A DNA stretch of 64,000 nt from Kribbella caucasensis (GCF_004361855.1 NZ_SNWQ01000022.1:62001-126000); one strand, 5' to 3'; counted from the first letter of the stretch, positions 40,120 to 48,297 are shown. The notes: generated by a model from the letters alone, not told the origin. A program made the numbers and translations.

Positions 40120-40728
40120 TCAGCCTGCCTCATTCAGATCTGGAGTCGCGGCGGAAACCGCTTCGGCGTACTGGTCGCGGGTGCAGAAGCTCAGCCAGGA
40201 CTGCTTGTCCGGCAGGTCGACGATGCTGTGCTTGCGGAAGCCCGTCCGTTCGTTCAGAGCTTGGATCTTGGTGTTGTTCACGTCGGGTTCGACCACGACG
40301 CGGTCCACCAGCGGATCACTGAACAGGAAGTTGAGGATCGTCTCGAACACGGCTCCGGTGAAACCCGGGATGCGGTGCTCGGGCGGTGCCACCAGGACGT
40401 GCATGCCGATGTCGCCGGGCGCGGGGTCGTACACCTTGCCGACCGGATCGTGCTTGGGTTCGTACCGCTCCATCAGGAACGCGGGGCGGCCGTCGTGCTC
40501 GCCGAGGAACGCCTGGTGATATCCGGTCTGCTCGATCCGCCGGTATTCCCTGCGCACGTCGGCGACCGATGCCTCCGTCAGGCCCCAGTACCGTGCGTAC
40601 GGCTGGGTGACCCAGCTGTGCAGGGTCGGGGTGTCGGCGTCCACGTCCAGCGGGCGGAGGGTGAGCGCGCCGACGCCGGCAGTGTGATGCCGGTAGAAGG
40701 GCTGTCGTTCTGGCGCAGCACGGTTCAT
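40120..40728 (-). CDS. desC: Siderophore N-acyltransferase DesC-like (GNAT)
   Basis: A 202-residue GNAT of the IucB/RhbD/DesC type: TLRPLDVDADTPTLHSWVTQ, YARYWGLTEASVADVRREY, GDIGMHVLVAPPEHRIPGFT (acyl-CoA loop) and VVVEPDVNNTKIQALNERTG. It should acylate N-hydroxycadaverine with succinyl- or acetyl-CoA. It is first in the two-gene transcript with desD. The lysine decarboxylase (desA) and monooxygenase (desB) normally upstream are not present in this window. An iron box lies 36 bp upstream of its start. Confidence 0.88.
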   Translation of the reverse strand: MNRAAPERQPFYRHHTAGVGALTLRPLDVDADTPTLHSWVTQPYARYWGLTEASVADVRREYRRIEQTGYHQAFLGEHDGRPAFLMERYEPKHDPVGKVYDPAPGDIGMHVLVAPPEHRIPGFTGAVFETILNFLFSDPLVDRVVVEPDVNNTKIQALNERTGFRKHSIVDLPDKQSWLSFCTRDQYAEAVSAATPDLNEAG

Positions 40729-40763
40729 GGCGGATTCCCTGCTTTCGAGGTGGGCGACTCCTG

Positions 40764-40783
40764 TTAGCTAAGGCTTACCTTAG
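40764..40783 (-). promoter_or_regulatory. Iron box (DmdR1/IdeR-type operator)
   Basis: TTAGCTAAGGCTTACCTTAG closely matches the 19-bp iron box TTAGGTTAGGCTMACCTAA, with a symmetric TAAGG/CCTTA core. Its position upstream of desC implies repression of the siderophore genes when iron is plentiful. Confidence 0.85.
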
Positions 40784-40917
40784 TAGATAACTGAGAGGGC
40801 ATCGAATCCGGTCCGCATCCCGGCGCCGTCCGGGCGGGCGCCACTACTGAAGGGGGATGCAGCGGGTACACCGCGAGGCTGATGTTGGCTGATCGATCGG
40901 CGGCCTACGTTGGAGGC

Positions 40918-41596
40918 ATGTTGATCGCCGAGGATCTCCTGTTGCTGCTGTACGACGACGCGAGTGGCAAGCCGATCGCTGGGTCGCCGGGGCTGGACTA
41001 CGCGCTGGCCGGGGCGGTCGTCATCGAGTTGACGATGCTGGGCAAGGTGAACGTCGCCGGGCCGGGAGAGGACGTCAAGGCAAGGCCGGTTGAAGGTGCT
41101 GGACACAGCGCCGACCGGCGACGCCGTACTGGACGAGCGGCTGGCCGTCCTGGTCGGGAAGGCGGGCCGGAAGCCCAAGGACGTGATGGGGAAGCTGTCG
41201 AAGAAGCTGCGCGACCAGGTGCTGGAGCGGCTGGCCGGGCGGGGAATTCTTGAGGCGGACAAGGACAAGGTGCTCGGGCTGTTCCCGGTGACGCGGTGGC
41301 CGGCCAAGGACGCACAGCACGAGCTGGAGGTCCGGGCGGGGCTGGAGGGCGTACTCAAGCTCGGGATGCAGCCGGATGAGCGGACCGGTGCGCTGATCGC
41401 GTTGCTGAGCGCGTTGAACGTGGTGCCGAAGGTGGTGACGGACGCGGTCGACAAGAAGGCGCTGAAGCAGCGCGCCAAGGCGATCGCGGAGTCCGATTGG
41501 GCCGCGGACGCGGTGCGCAAGGCCGTGCAGGAGATGCAGGCAGCGGTCACGACCACGATCGTGGTCTCGGCCGGGGGAGCAACAGCCGGAAACTGA
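40918..41596 (+). pseudogene. GPP34 (Golgi phosphoprotein 3-like) gene with a frameshift
   Basis: The first frame gives MLIAEDLLLLLYDDASGKPI, then GSPGLDYALAGAVVIELTML; the +1 frame continues LKVLDTAPTGDAVLDERLAV and KLSKKLRDQVLERLAGRGIL to a stop at 41594. Both are parts of one GPP34 domain protein of ~225 residues. The break is near 41080-41083 in GTCAAGGCAAGGCCGG: deleting one base gives GEDVKAGRLKVLDT. GPP34 proteins bind phosphoinositide-like lipids in eukaryotes; bacterial ones are uncharacterised. ATG 40918 has GGAGG 3 nt upstream. A sequencing error remains possible. Confidence 0.8.
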
Positions 41597-41632
41597 CCTG
41601 GTGGAGGTGTCCTCCACCTGACGATTGCCGGT

Positions 41633-42172
41633 CTACTCCGCTTGGCAGTTGGCTGTGCAGAGCTTGTCCATCAGGCTCAGGTGCGCGCCCGGTTCTTCAC
41701 TGTCCACCTCGACCGACCAGTCGATCTGCCAGTCGCCCTCGGTGGTCTGCGCCGCCGTCTCGTCCGCCTGCTCACCGAACCAGTCGACCATCGGCTGAGC
41801 GGGGCTGACCTGTGCCAGCTCCAGCGCCTGCGGCAACACCTTGCCGATCGCGGCCGCTGCGACGTCTGCGGATCCCTCCGAATGCAGTGACACGACCGGC
41901 GGCCGAGTGTGGTTGCCCGTGAGTACCCACACCGCCACCGCGCCCGTAGTACAGATCGCGTAGTCGCCGTCCCTGCCGCACGTGTACCCGGCGCCCGACA
42001 AGCGGGAGATGACCTCCGTCGGGGTCACCGTCGACACCTCACTGGACGGGGTGTCGACGGCGGCCGGTGTCTGCTCGGAGGACGGTGTCTCTTCGGGCGG
42101 GTTGTCGTTCGAGCAGGCCGTGGTACCGACGAGCAGGGCGATGCTCGTCAACGCGATGCCGATGCGGTTCAG
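41633..42172 (-). CDS. Small exported lipoprotein with a probable CTG start
   Basis: A ~179-residue lipoprotein: LNRIGIALTSIALLVGTTAC is a type II signal with lipobox VGTTAC, then a Ser/Thr/Pro/Glu linker and a globular part with four cysteines (YTCGRDGDYAICTTG, MDKLCTANCQAE). No in-frame ATG, GTG or TTG precedes the signal peptide. CTG 42170-42172 overlaps the deoD stop (CTGA) and has GAGG 7 nt upstream, so coupled initiation at CTG is proposed. Function unknown. Confidence 0.7.
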   Translation of the reverse strand: MNRIGIALTSIALLVGTTACSNDNPPEETPSSEQTPAAVDTPSSEVSTVTPTEVISRLSGAGYTCGRDGDYAICTTGAVAVWVLTGNHTRPPVVSLHSEGSADVAAAAIGKVLPQALELAQVSPAQPMVDWFGEQADETAAQTTEGDWQIDWSVEVDSEEPGAHLSLMDKLCTANCQAE

Positions 42173-42882
42173 ACCGGTACCTCGATCGCTGCGTCGAGTG
42201 CGATGGTGATCATCTCGGAGAAGGTGGTCTGCCGCTCCTCGGCGGTCGTCTCCTCCTTGGTGATCAGGTGGTCCGACACGGTCATGATGCCGAGCGCGCG
42301 ACGACCGAACTTGGCGGCCAGCGTGTACAGCGCGGAGGCCTCCATCTCGATCCCCAGGACGCCGTACTCCGCGGTCCGCGCCACCAGGTCGGGGCGGTCG
42401 TTGTAGAACAGGTCGCCGGAGAACACCTGGCCGACGTGCACGTTCAGCCCGGCGCGCTCCGCGTTGTCCACAGCCGCACGGAGCAACTGGTAGTCGGCGG
42501 TCGGCGCGTAGTCGATCCCGTGGAACCGGAGCCGGTTCATCTGCGAGTCGGTGCTGGCGGACATCGCCACGATCACGTCGCGGAGCTTGACCTTCTCGGT
42601 CAGCGCGCCACACGTACCGACCCGGATCAGCGTCTGTACGTCGTACTCGGCGAACAGTTCGTTCGCGTAGATCGAGGCCGACGGCTGACCCATCCCGGAG
42701 CCCTGGACGGAGACCTGCTCACCCTTGTAGGTGCCGGTGAACCCGTACATGTTCCGGACCTCGTTGTACCGAGTGACGTCTGACAGGTAGGTCTCGGCGA
42801 TCCACTGGGCCCGCAGGGGATCCCCGGGGAACAGCACGCGCGGAGCGATCTGCCCCTTCTCGGCGGCGATGTGAATACTCAT
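42169..42882 (-). CDS. deoD: Purine-nucleoside phosphorylase, DeoD type
   Basis: A 237-residue hexameric-type purine nucleoside phosphorylase: MSIHIAAEKGQIAPRVLFPG (phosphate/nucleoside site), NMYGFTGTYKG, RVGTCGAL, and VLGIEMEASALYTLAAKFGR with the ribose-binding Met-Glu. TVSDHLITKEET carries the catalytic Asp. It cleaves purine (deoxy)nucleosides with phosphate in salvage. ATG 42882 is the conserved start. Its stop overlaps the lipoprotein start. Confidence 0.93.
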   Translation of the reverse strand: MSIHIAAEKGQIAPRVLFPGDPLRAQWIAETYLSDVTRYNEVRNMYGFTGTYKGEQVSVQGSGMGQPSASIYANELFAEYDVQTLIRVGTCGALTEKVKLRDVIVAMSASTDSQMNRLRFHGIDYAPTADYQLLRAAVDNAERAGLNVHVGQVFSGDLFYNDRPDLVARTAEYGVLGIEMEASALYTLAAKFGRRALGIMTVSDHLITKEETTAEERQTTFSEMITIALDAAIEVPV

Positions 42883-42957
42883 GGACGGGATCCTCCCACG
42901 GAGGGTCCCCAACTGCGCCCCGGGCGCGGTGAGGACCCTTGCCGCGCGGGATAGTTT

Positions 42958-43887
42958 GTGGCTGTGGCCTACTCGATCAGTCCTGGTTCGCTCGCTCTGT
43001 CCCGTTCCGTCCTGGACCGCGCCGCTGACCGGCGACGGGACACCGAGTGGCTGGAGAAGGTGTGGGCCTCACCGGACACACAGGTCGCGGTGGTCGCCAA
43101 GGACAAGTTGGTGGTGACAGCAGAGCGCACCGCACTGAAGCTGGTGTCGCCTACGGAGGCGCCGGAGGGCATCCGGATCTTCCTGGGCATCGACCGTGAA
43201 GCAGGCGCCGGCCAGACCGCCGACGGGCGCGCCGTGTTCGCAGTACTGGTCGAGGGCGAGCCGGACGAGTCGTACGCCGGGCTGCGCGAGATCGGCGGCA
43301 TCCTGGACGACCGGGAGGCCGGGATCGCGGTCAACGTGGTCGGCCTGTCCAACTGGCACGGCGTACACACGCACTGTGCGAACTGCGGCGAACACACCGA
43401 GGTCGTCGAAGCCGGTCACGTCCGTGAGTGCCCTACCTGCGGTGCGCACCACTTCCCGCGGAGCGACCCGGCGATCATCGTGCTCGTGACGGACGACCAT
43501 GACCGTGCACTGCTCGGCCGCAACCCGAATTGGCCGCCTGGCCGCTTCTCCACCCTCGCCGGCTTCGTGGAGCCCGGTGAATCCCTGGAGGCCGCCGTAC
43601 GCCGCGAGGTCCTCGAGGAAAGTGGTGTCGTCGTCGGCAACGACGTGTACTACGCGGGCAGCCAGCCCTGGCCGCTGCCGTCGAGCCTGATGCTCGGGTT
43701 CTACGCGGTCGCGACCGAGTTCGACATCGAGGTGGACGCGGACGAGATCGTCGACGCCCGCTGGTTCAGCCGGGACGACCTGCGCGCGCTGATCGAGGAG
43801 GGCTCGATGGCCCTCCCCGGCAACATCTCCATCTCCCGCCGCCTGATCGAAGGCTGGTACGGCGCCGAACTGACCGGCAGCTGGTAG
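42958..43887 (+). CDS. nudC: NAD(H) pyrophosphatase NudC
   Basis: A 309-residue NudC. It has a zinc ribbon (HCANCGEHTEV...CPTCGAHHFPR), a Nudix box (GFVEPGESLEAAVRREVLEE-SG) and the NADH-hydrolase signature SQPWPLPSSLM just after it. It hydrolyses NADH/NAD+ and can remove NAD caps from RNA. GTG 42958 or 42964 as start: a TAGTTT -10-like element directly before suggests a leaderless message. Counterpart of Rv3199c, next to mycoredoxin and uvrD2 as in mycobacteria. Confidence 0.93.
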   Translation: MAVAYSISPGSLALSRSVLDRAADRRRDTEWLEKVWASPDTQVAVVAKDKLVVTAERTALKLVSPTEAPEGIRIFLGIDREAGAGQTADGRAVFAVLVEGEPDESYAGLREIGGILDDREAGIAVNVVGLSNWHGVHTHCANCGEHTEVVEAGHVRECPTCGAHHFPRSDPAIIVLVTDDHDRALLGRNPNWPPGRFSTLAGFVEPGESLEAAVRREVLEESGVVVGNDVYYAGSQPWPLPSSLMLGFYAVATEFDIEVDADEIVDARWFSRDDLRALIEEGSMALPGNISISRRLIEGWYGAELTGSW

Positions 43888-43890
43888 TAC

Positions 43891-44130
43891 TCAGGCGACG
43901 AGCTTCTCGGCGACCTGCGCGAGGCTCGGGTTCGTCATCGCGGTGCCGTCCGGGAAGACCACCGTCGGCACCGTCTGGTTGCCGTTGTTGATCTTCTCGA
44001 CCAGCTTGGCGGCGTCCGGCACCTGCTCGATGTCGACCTCGGCGAACGCGATCCCGGCCCGCTTCAGCTGACCCTTCAGCCGGTGGCAGTAACCGCACCA
44101 AGGGGTCGAGTACATCGTCAGTGCCGCCAT
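43891..44130 (-). CDS. Mycoredoxin (glutaredoxin-like)
   Basis: A 79-residue glutaredoxin-fold protein with active site TPWCGYCHRLK near the N-terminus, the cis-Pro loop TVPTVVFPDG and TNPSLAQVAEKL. It matches mycoredoxin-1 (Rv3198A), which reduces mycothiol mixed disulfides. Convergent with nudC (3 bp gap) and divergent from uvrD2, exactly as in the mycobacterial arrangement. Confidence 0.9.
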   Translation of the reverse strand: MAALTMYSTPWCGYCHRLKGQLKRAGIAFAEVDIEQVPDAAKLVEKINNGNQTVPTVVFPDGTAMTNPSLAQVAEKLVA

Positions 44131-44240
44131 CGTGGCTTGCTCCGTCTCTCGTCGTCACCGGGCCGCGAATTCTGTCCGCCGACCCGTCTAGGGTGGTCCT
44201 CGTTGTATCCGAACCACTGCGACGGGGGTCCTGTTCCCGC

Positions 44241-46361
44241 ATGTCTCAGCCCGTGAGCGACTTCACACAGGTCGTGGCGAGCCGGTCCGCCGACGCCCTG
44301 CTCGAGGCCCTCGACCCCGAGCAGCGAGCCGTCGCGACCGCGCTGCACGGGTCCGTCGTGGTGATGGCTGGCGCCGGAACCGGGAAGACCCGCGCGATCA
44401 CCCACCGGATCGCGTACGGCGTGCGGACGGGCACGTTCGACCCGGTCCGGGTGCTCGCCGTGACGTTCACCCAGCGTGCCGCGGGGGAGATGCGTGGCCG
44501 GCTCGCCCAGCTCGGCGCGGACGGCGTACAGGCCCGGACGTTCCACTCCGCGGCGTTGCGGCAGGCGCGCTTCTTCTGGCCGAAGGTGTACGGGTCGGAG
44601 TTGCCGCCGATCGTGGACCGGAAGTTCCCGCTGCTGACCGAGGCGGCGTCGCGGTGCCGGGTCCGGGTGGACACGCCCGCGTTGCGCGACCTGGCCGGTG
44701 AGGTCGAGTGGTCGAAGGTGAGCAACGTCCGCCCCGACGACTACGCCCGGATCGCGCCGAAGTCGGGCCGGACCCTGGCGGCCTTCGACCCGGCCACGAT
44801 CGCCCGGATCTTCGCGGCGTACGAGGACGTCAAGCTGGAGCGCGGCCGGATCGATCTGGAGGACGTGCTGCTTTGCGCGGTCGCGCTGCTCGCCGAGGAC
44901 GAGCGGGTCGCGGCCGAGATCCGGCGGCAGTACAGGACCTTTGTGGTCGACGAGTACCAGGACGTCAGCCCACTGCAGCAGAGTCTGCTCGACCTGTGGC
45001 TGGGTGGGCGCGAGGACGTGTGCGTGGTCGGTGATCCCGCGCAGACCATCTACTCGTGGGCCGGCGCCGACCCGCAGAACCTGGTCCGCTTCGCCGCGCG
45101 GCACCCGTCGGCGACCGTGATCAAGCTGATCCGGGACTACCGCTCGACCCCACAGGTGGTGGAGGTCGCCAACAAGATCCTCGACGCCGCCGGCACGGCC
45201 GGGCTGCCCGGGCAGGTGACTCTGCGTTCGCAGCGCGAGCCCGGCCCGGCGCCGACGTACCGGGAATATCCCGACGAGGTTGCCGAGGCGGACGGGGTGG
45301 CCCGCGCGATCCAGCGCTTACAAGACTCCGGTACGGCGCTGCGCGACATCGCCGTGTTGTTCCGGACCAATGCGCAGTCGGAGAACTTCGAACAGGCGTT
45401 GGCCGAGCGGCGGATCCCGGCGGTGCTGAAGGGGGCCGAGCGGTTCTTCGAGCGGGCCGAGATCCGGCAGGCGGCGATGCTGCTGCGCGGTCAGACCAAG
45501 GCGGGGGACAGCGGGGGAGACCTCGCTGAGACCGTTCGCGGGGTGCTCGCCGGGGCCGGGTGGTCCCCCGAGCAGCCAACCGGCAAGGGCGCGGTCCGGG
45601 ATCGGTGGGAGTCGCTCAGCGCGCTGGTGACGATGACGTCGGACTTCGCGGCCGCGCATCCAGAGGCGGGGCTGGCCGAGCTGATGACCGAGCTCGACCG
45701 GCGCGCGGCGATCCAGCACGCGCCGCTCGCGGAGGGTGTCACGCTCGCGACGCTGCATACCGCGAAGGGCCTGGAGTGGGGCTGCGTCTTCATCGTCGGC
45801 GCCCACGAGGGGACGCTGCCGATCAGCTACGCCCAGACCCCGTCTCAGGTGGAGGAGGAGCGGCGGCTCTTCTATGTCGGTGTCACCCGGGCGAAGGACC
45901 AGCTCTCCGTCAGTTGGTCCACGTCACGCTCTCCGGGTGGCCGTGGCCAGCGGGGGCCTACTCGTTTTCTCGATCCGCTCGGCGTCCGCGGCTCGTCCCG
46001 CTCGGCGTCGGACTGGCAGCCGTCGTCCCCTCGTACCGGCCGGGAGCGCTCGGACAAGCCGATCCCGAAGTGCCGCGTCTGTGGTCGCGCCCTGCTCGAC
46101 GCGGGCGCGCGCAAACTCGGCCGCTGCGAGGACTGCCCGTCGACGATGGACCAGAAGCTGTACGACGCCCTGTTCGAATGGCGCGCCGAGCGAGCCGCCG
46201 AGGAGAGCGTGCCCGCCTTCGTCATCCTCACCGACGCCACGCTCACAGCCGTCGCCGAAGCCCGCCCGACCGACGAACGGTCCCTCCTCCGCCTCCCCGG
46301 CATCGGCCGCACCAAACTGACCAAGTACGGCGAACCCATCCTCAACATCTGCACCCGCTGA
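44241..46361 (+). CDS. uvrD2: ATP-dependent DNA helicase UvrD2 with zinc motif and HRDC
   Basis: A 706-residue superfamily 1A helicase. Walker A AGAGTGKT (43-50), motif II VVDEYQDVSP, motif III GDPAQTIYSWAGAD, motif V LHTAKGLEW, motif VI LFYVGVTRAKDQL. After the motor come a four-cysteine module (CRVCGRALLDAGARKLGRCE-DC) and an HRDC domain (LYDALFEWRAERA, LLRLPGIGRTKLTKYGEPIL). In M. tuberculosis UvrD2 the cysteine motif is needed for activity and the gene is essential. ATG 44241 is used. Confidence 0.93.
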   Translation: MSQPVSDFTQVVASRSADALLEALDPEQRAVATALHGSVVVMAGAGTGKTRAITHRIAYGVRTGTFDPVRVLAVTFTQRAAGEMRGRLAQLGADGVQARTFHSAALRQARFFWPKVYGSELPPIVDRKFPLLTEAASRCRVRVDTPALRDLAGEVEWSKVSNVRPDDYARIAPKSGRTLAAFDPATIARIFAAYEDVKLERGRIDLEDVLLCAVALLAEDERVAAEIRRQYRTFVVDEYQDVSPLQQSLLDLWLGGREDVCVVGDPAQTIYSWAGADPQNLVRFAARHPSATVIKLIRDYRSTPQVVEVANKILDAAGTAGLPGQVTLRSQREPGPAPTYREYPDEVAEADGVARAIQRLQDSGTALRDIAVLFRTNAQSENFEQALAERRIPAVLKGAERFFERAEIRQAAMLLRGQTKAGDSGGDLAETVRGVLAGAGWSPEQPTGKGAVRDRWESLSALVTMTSDFAAAHPEAGLAELMTELDRRAAIQHAPLAEGVTLATLHTAKGLEWGCVFIVGAHEGTLPISYAQTPSQVEEERRLFYVGVTRAKDQLSVSWSTSRSPGGRGQRGPTRFLDPLGVRGSSRSASDWQPSSPRTGRERSDKPIPKCRVCGRALLDAGARKLGRCEDCPSTMDQKLYDALFEWRAERAAEESVPAFVILTDATLTAVAEARPTDERSLLRLPGIGRTKLTKYGEPILNICTR

Positions 46362-46800
46362 CCGCACCACAGCTGCACCGCCCCGCCGGCCCGGCCTGCG
46401 GGCGGCGCAGGCCGGTTCCGGGGGGACCTTGAACAGGAACCGGGGAGCTCAGACAGGTCCCGAACCTGTCCGAGGTCCCCGGTTCCCGTCCGAGGTCCCC
46501 GGTTCCTGGTCAAGGTCGCAGCGGCGACCCAGCGGTGCAGGCCCGCGTCGTACCGGCGAAGCTGCCCCATCGGGCAGGCCGCCGGAAAAGGCCTTGCGTG
46601 GTTGACGGCGGCGAGCGCACAGTGGACGGGTGTGATTTTGCTGAGAGCAGACAGATCGCGGCGCGTGGCATTTAGGTGACACAGGCAACGATCTCGCAGG
46701 GTGCCGGTGAGGCCCCGGAGCGTGCCGGGTCGGCGCGGCGGCCGCAAGATGAGGCCGCTTCGGCGGCAACTTCCGGCCAACTTCGGAAACTGGCGATAAA
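46362..46800. other. Noncoding region downstream of uvrD2
   Basis: Contains the nested hairpin 46425-46517 and otherwise no gene. A short stretch upstream of the whiB7 promoter becomes noticeably A/T-richer (from about 46610). Nothing else recognised. Confidence 0.6.
46425..46517. terminator. Nested palindrome after uvrD2, CTGTCCGAGGTCCC family
   Basis: Two alternative stems compete. Inner: 46438-46457 with 46465-46484 (18 of 20 paired, AACCGGGGAGCTCAGACAGG). Outer: 46425-46446 with 46496-46517 (21 of 22). The motif GTCCGAGGTCCCCGGTTCC is present twice in tandem on the right side, which is what creates the choice. It starts 64 bp after the uvrD2 stop. It could terminate transcription or act as REP-like DNA. 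Confidence 0.6.
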
Positions 46801-46836
46801 TAGTTTGCGGGCCTCGCATGCCTCGGCGTACTGTTC
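46797..46836 (+). promoter_or_regulatory. Candidate whiB7 promoter with AT-rich WhiB7 element
   Basis: GATAAATAG directly precedes TTTGCG (-35-like), and TACTGT (-10-like) follows after about 19 bp. An A/T-rich stretch just upstream of the -35 is the known recognition feature for WhiB7-SigA autoactivation in mycobacteria and Streptomyces. The placement ~90 bp upstream of the leader ORF fits. Confidence 0.5.
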
Positions 46837-46925
46837 TTTCTGCGGTCACCGGTGTGGCCGAAAACTTCAAACCATAGCGATCGAGCTTGCTGCCCGTTCG
46901 TCACAACGAGAGGAGGTGCCCTGGG

Positions 46926-47120
46926 ATGAACACCATGATTCGGAAGCCTAAGTCCGACATGACCGCGCTGCCGTGCGCCCTGATCCAGGGTGCCCCGTCG
47001 CGTCTGCACGTCGCGACCGTTGTGCTCCTGGCGCCGGATTACGCCCAGTTCGAGGGCGGAGCTGTCGCCGATGTGAAGCGTGGCGGTCAGGGTTCTAGAG
47101 CATGGAGACCACCGGCCTGA
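46926..47120 (+). CDS. whiB7 leader open reading frame (regulatory uORF)
   Basis: A 64-codon frame starting MNTMIRKPKSDMTALPCALI with a very strong GAGGAGGT 9 nt before ATG 46926. Its stop TGA (47118-47120) lies inside the left arm of the first leader hairpin. Leader ORFs upstream of whiB7 are known to sense ribosome stalling by antibiotics and to relieve termination. The peptide itself is probably unimportant. Not overlapped by any other plausible gene. Confidence 0.65.
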   Translation: MNTMIRKPKSDMTALPCALIQGAPSRLHVATVVLLAPDYAQFEGGAVADVKRGGQGSRAWRPPA

Positions 47121-47136
47121 CTCTCAAGTCAGCCGG
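47112..47136 (+). promoter_or_regulatory. First leader hairpin of whiB7
   Basis: CCGGCCTGACT (47112-47122) pairs with AGTCAGCCGG (47127-47136) with one bulged C and loop CTCA. It overlaps the end of the leader ORF, so a ribosome at the stop codon would melt it; a plausible sensor or pause hairpin. Confidence 0.6.
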
Positions 47137-47145
47137 CACCTCCGA

Positions 47146-47185
47146 GGCCGCGGAACCCACCAAGGGTCCCGCGGCCCTTTTGTTT
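47146..47185 (+). terminator. Intrinsic terminator in the whiB7 leader (attenuator)
   Basis: GGCCGCGGAACCC (47146-47158) pairs with GGGTCCCGCGGCC (47164-47176), one A:C mismatch, loop ACCAA, followed by CTTTTGTTT. This is a textbook Rho-independent terminator 85 bp before the whiB7 start, and would be bypassed when leader translation stalls. Confidence 0.85.
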
Positions 47186-47269
47186 GTCAGCACAGATTTA
47201 CCGGCCACCAACCGGTGGTCGGAACGGACGACAAGAGATCAGCACGACAGTCACTTGGAGGTGACCGGA

Positions 47270-47557
47270 ATGAGCGTGAGCTTCCTCGATGCATTCACCG
47301 AGGTGGCCTCGTCGCAGGACCTGCCCTGTCGGTCCTACGCGCCAGAACTCTTCTTCGCCGAATCGCCGGCGGACGTCGAGTACGCCAAGTCTCTCTGCAC
47401 CACCTGCCCGCTGAAGGCGGAATGCCTGGCCGGAGCGCTCGAGCGTTCCGAGCCGTGGGGAGTGTGGGGCGGCGAGCTGTTCGTCCAGGGAGTGGTGGTT
47501 CCGCGCAAGCGGCCCCGTGGGCGTCCCCGCAAGAACGACACCGTGACCGCTGCCTGA
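47270..47557 (+). CDS. whiB7: Antibiotic-resistance regulator WhiB7
   Basis: A 95-residue Wbl protein. The 4Fe-4S cysteines are C20, C43, C46 and C52 (LPCRSY, SLCTTCPLKAEC), the turn is GVWGGE (64-69), and the C-terminal AT-hook RGRPRK (83-88) is what distinguishes WhiB7 from other Wbl proteins. It binds the primary sigma factor and activates intrinsic multidrug-resistance genes. ATG 47270 follows TTGGAGG by 9 nt. Expression is set by the attenuation leader upstream. The location after uvrD2 matches mycobacteria (Rv3197A). Confidence 0.94.
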   Translation: MSVSFLDAFTEVASSQDLPCRSYAPELFFAESPADVEYAKSLCTTCPLKAECLAGALERSEPWGVWGGELFVQGVVVPRKRPRGRPRKNDTVTAA

Positions 47558-47623
47558 GACCCACCCATCCGAATCGAGACTCGAACCATGAACCCGAATC
47601 AGACTTCGCACAGGAGAACCGAA

Positions 47624-47809
47624 ATGCATTTACTTCACGAAGATCTCGCCCGTGCTCATTGTCGATCCAGACTGAGTGACGCGGAGCAGAACCGGCGCTT
47701 CCGCCTGGCGCAGACCGTTGCGCGGGCGCAGAAGCAGGCCGAGCGGGCCACGGCGCGTGCGGAGAGGGCCAGCGCAAAGGCGCGCCTCACCCTCGCCCGC
47801 CTGGTCTGA
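47624..47809 (+). CDS. Small basic Ala/Arg-rich protein downstream of whiB7
   Basis: A 61-residue protein, MHLLHEDLARAHCRSRLSDA, then an uninterrupted Arg/Ala/Gln helix ending LTLARLV. AGGAG lies 7 nt before ATG 47624, and it follows whiB7 by 66 bp, probably on the same transcript. Short proteins starting M-x-L-L-H-E-D-L-A-R occur in several Actinobacteria, as far as I recall; no function is assigned. The helix is amphipathic and may bind nucleic acid or membrane. Confidence 0.65.
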   Translation: MHLLHEDLARAHCRSRLSDAEQNRRFRLAQTVARAQKQAERATARAERASAKARLTLARLV

Positions 47810-48297
47810 TCCACCCCGGTGCCGAACCACCGGCCGGACCGCCAAGGTCCGGCCGGCCGGCGCCACCCAACCGGCCGACCACCCAGGAGCCGATCTCCCA
47901 GGGCCCGGCCGCGCAAGAACCCGGCCGCGGTATGAGCACGGCCGGCGCAGAACCGGAGCAGGGGGCCGAGAGCTGCGCCGGCCGAGTACACACCCCGGCC
48001 GACAGCTGAAACACCGAAGGGGCGGCATCCACCGAGACGCCGCCCCTTCGCCACGCCCACCGTGGCCCACCGCCGCCACCCCCGCCCACCGCCGCCACCT
48101 CCGCCCACCGCCGGCACCCCCGCCCACCGCCGGCACCCCCGCCCACCGCCGGCACCCCCGCCCACCGCCGCCACGCCCACCGCCGCCACGCCCACCGCCG
48201 CCACCCCCGCCCACCGCCGCCACCCCCGCCGACGGTCGCCCCGCCCTTTGCCACAAGCTGCCCCCACCTCCCGGTTTCGGCCGCCTCAGGGGTTGTC
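47810..48297. other. 488-bp intergenic region with C-rich tandem repeats
   Basis: From about 48055 to 48235 it consists of GCCCACCGCCGGCACCCCC-type units (19 bp apart at 48113, 48132, 48151) and 15-bp variants CACCGCCGCCACGCC. Read as protein these give Gly- or Pro-rich nonsense on all frames. The first half (47810-48050) has CCGGCCGG blocks, with no gene. It lies between two convergent genes. Confidence 0.7.
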
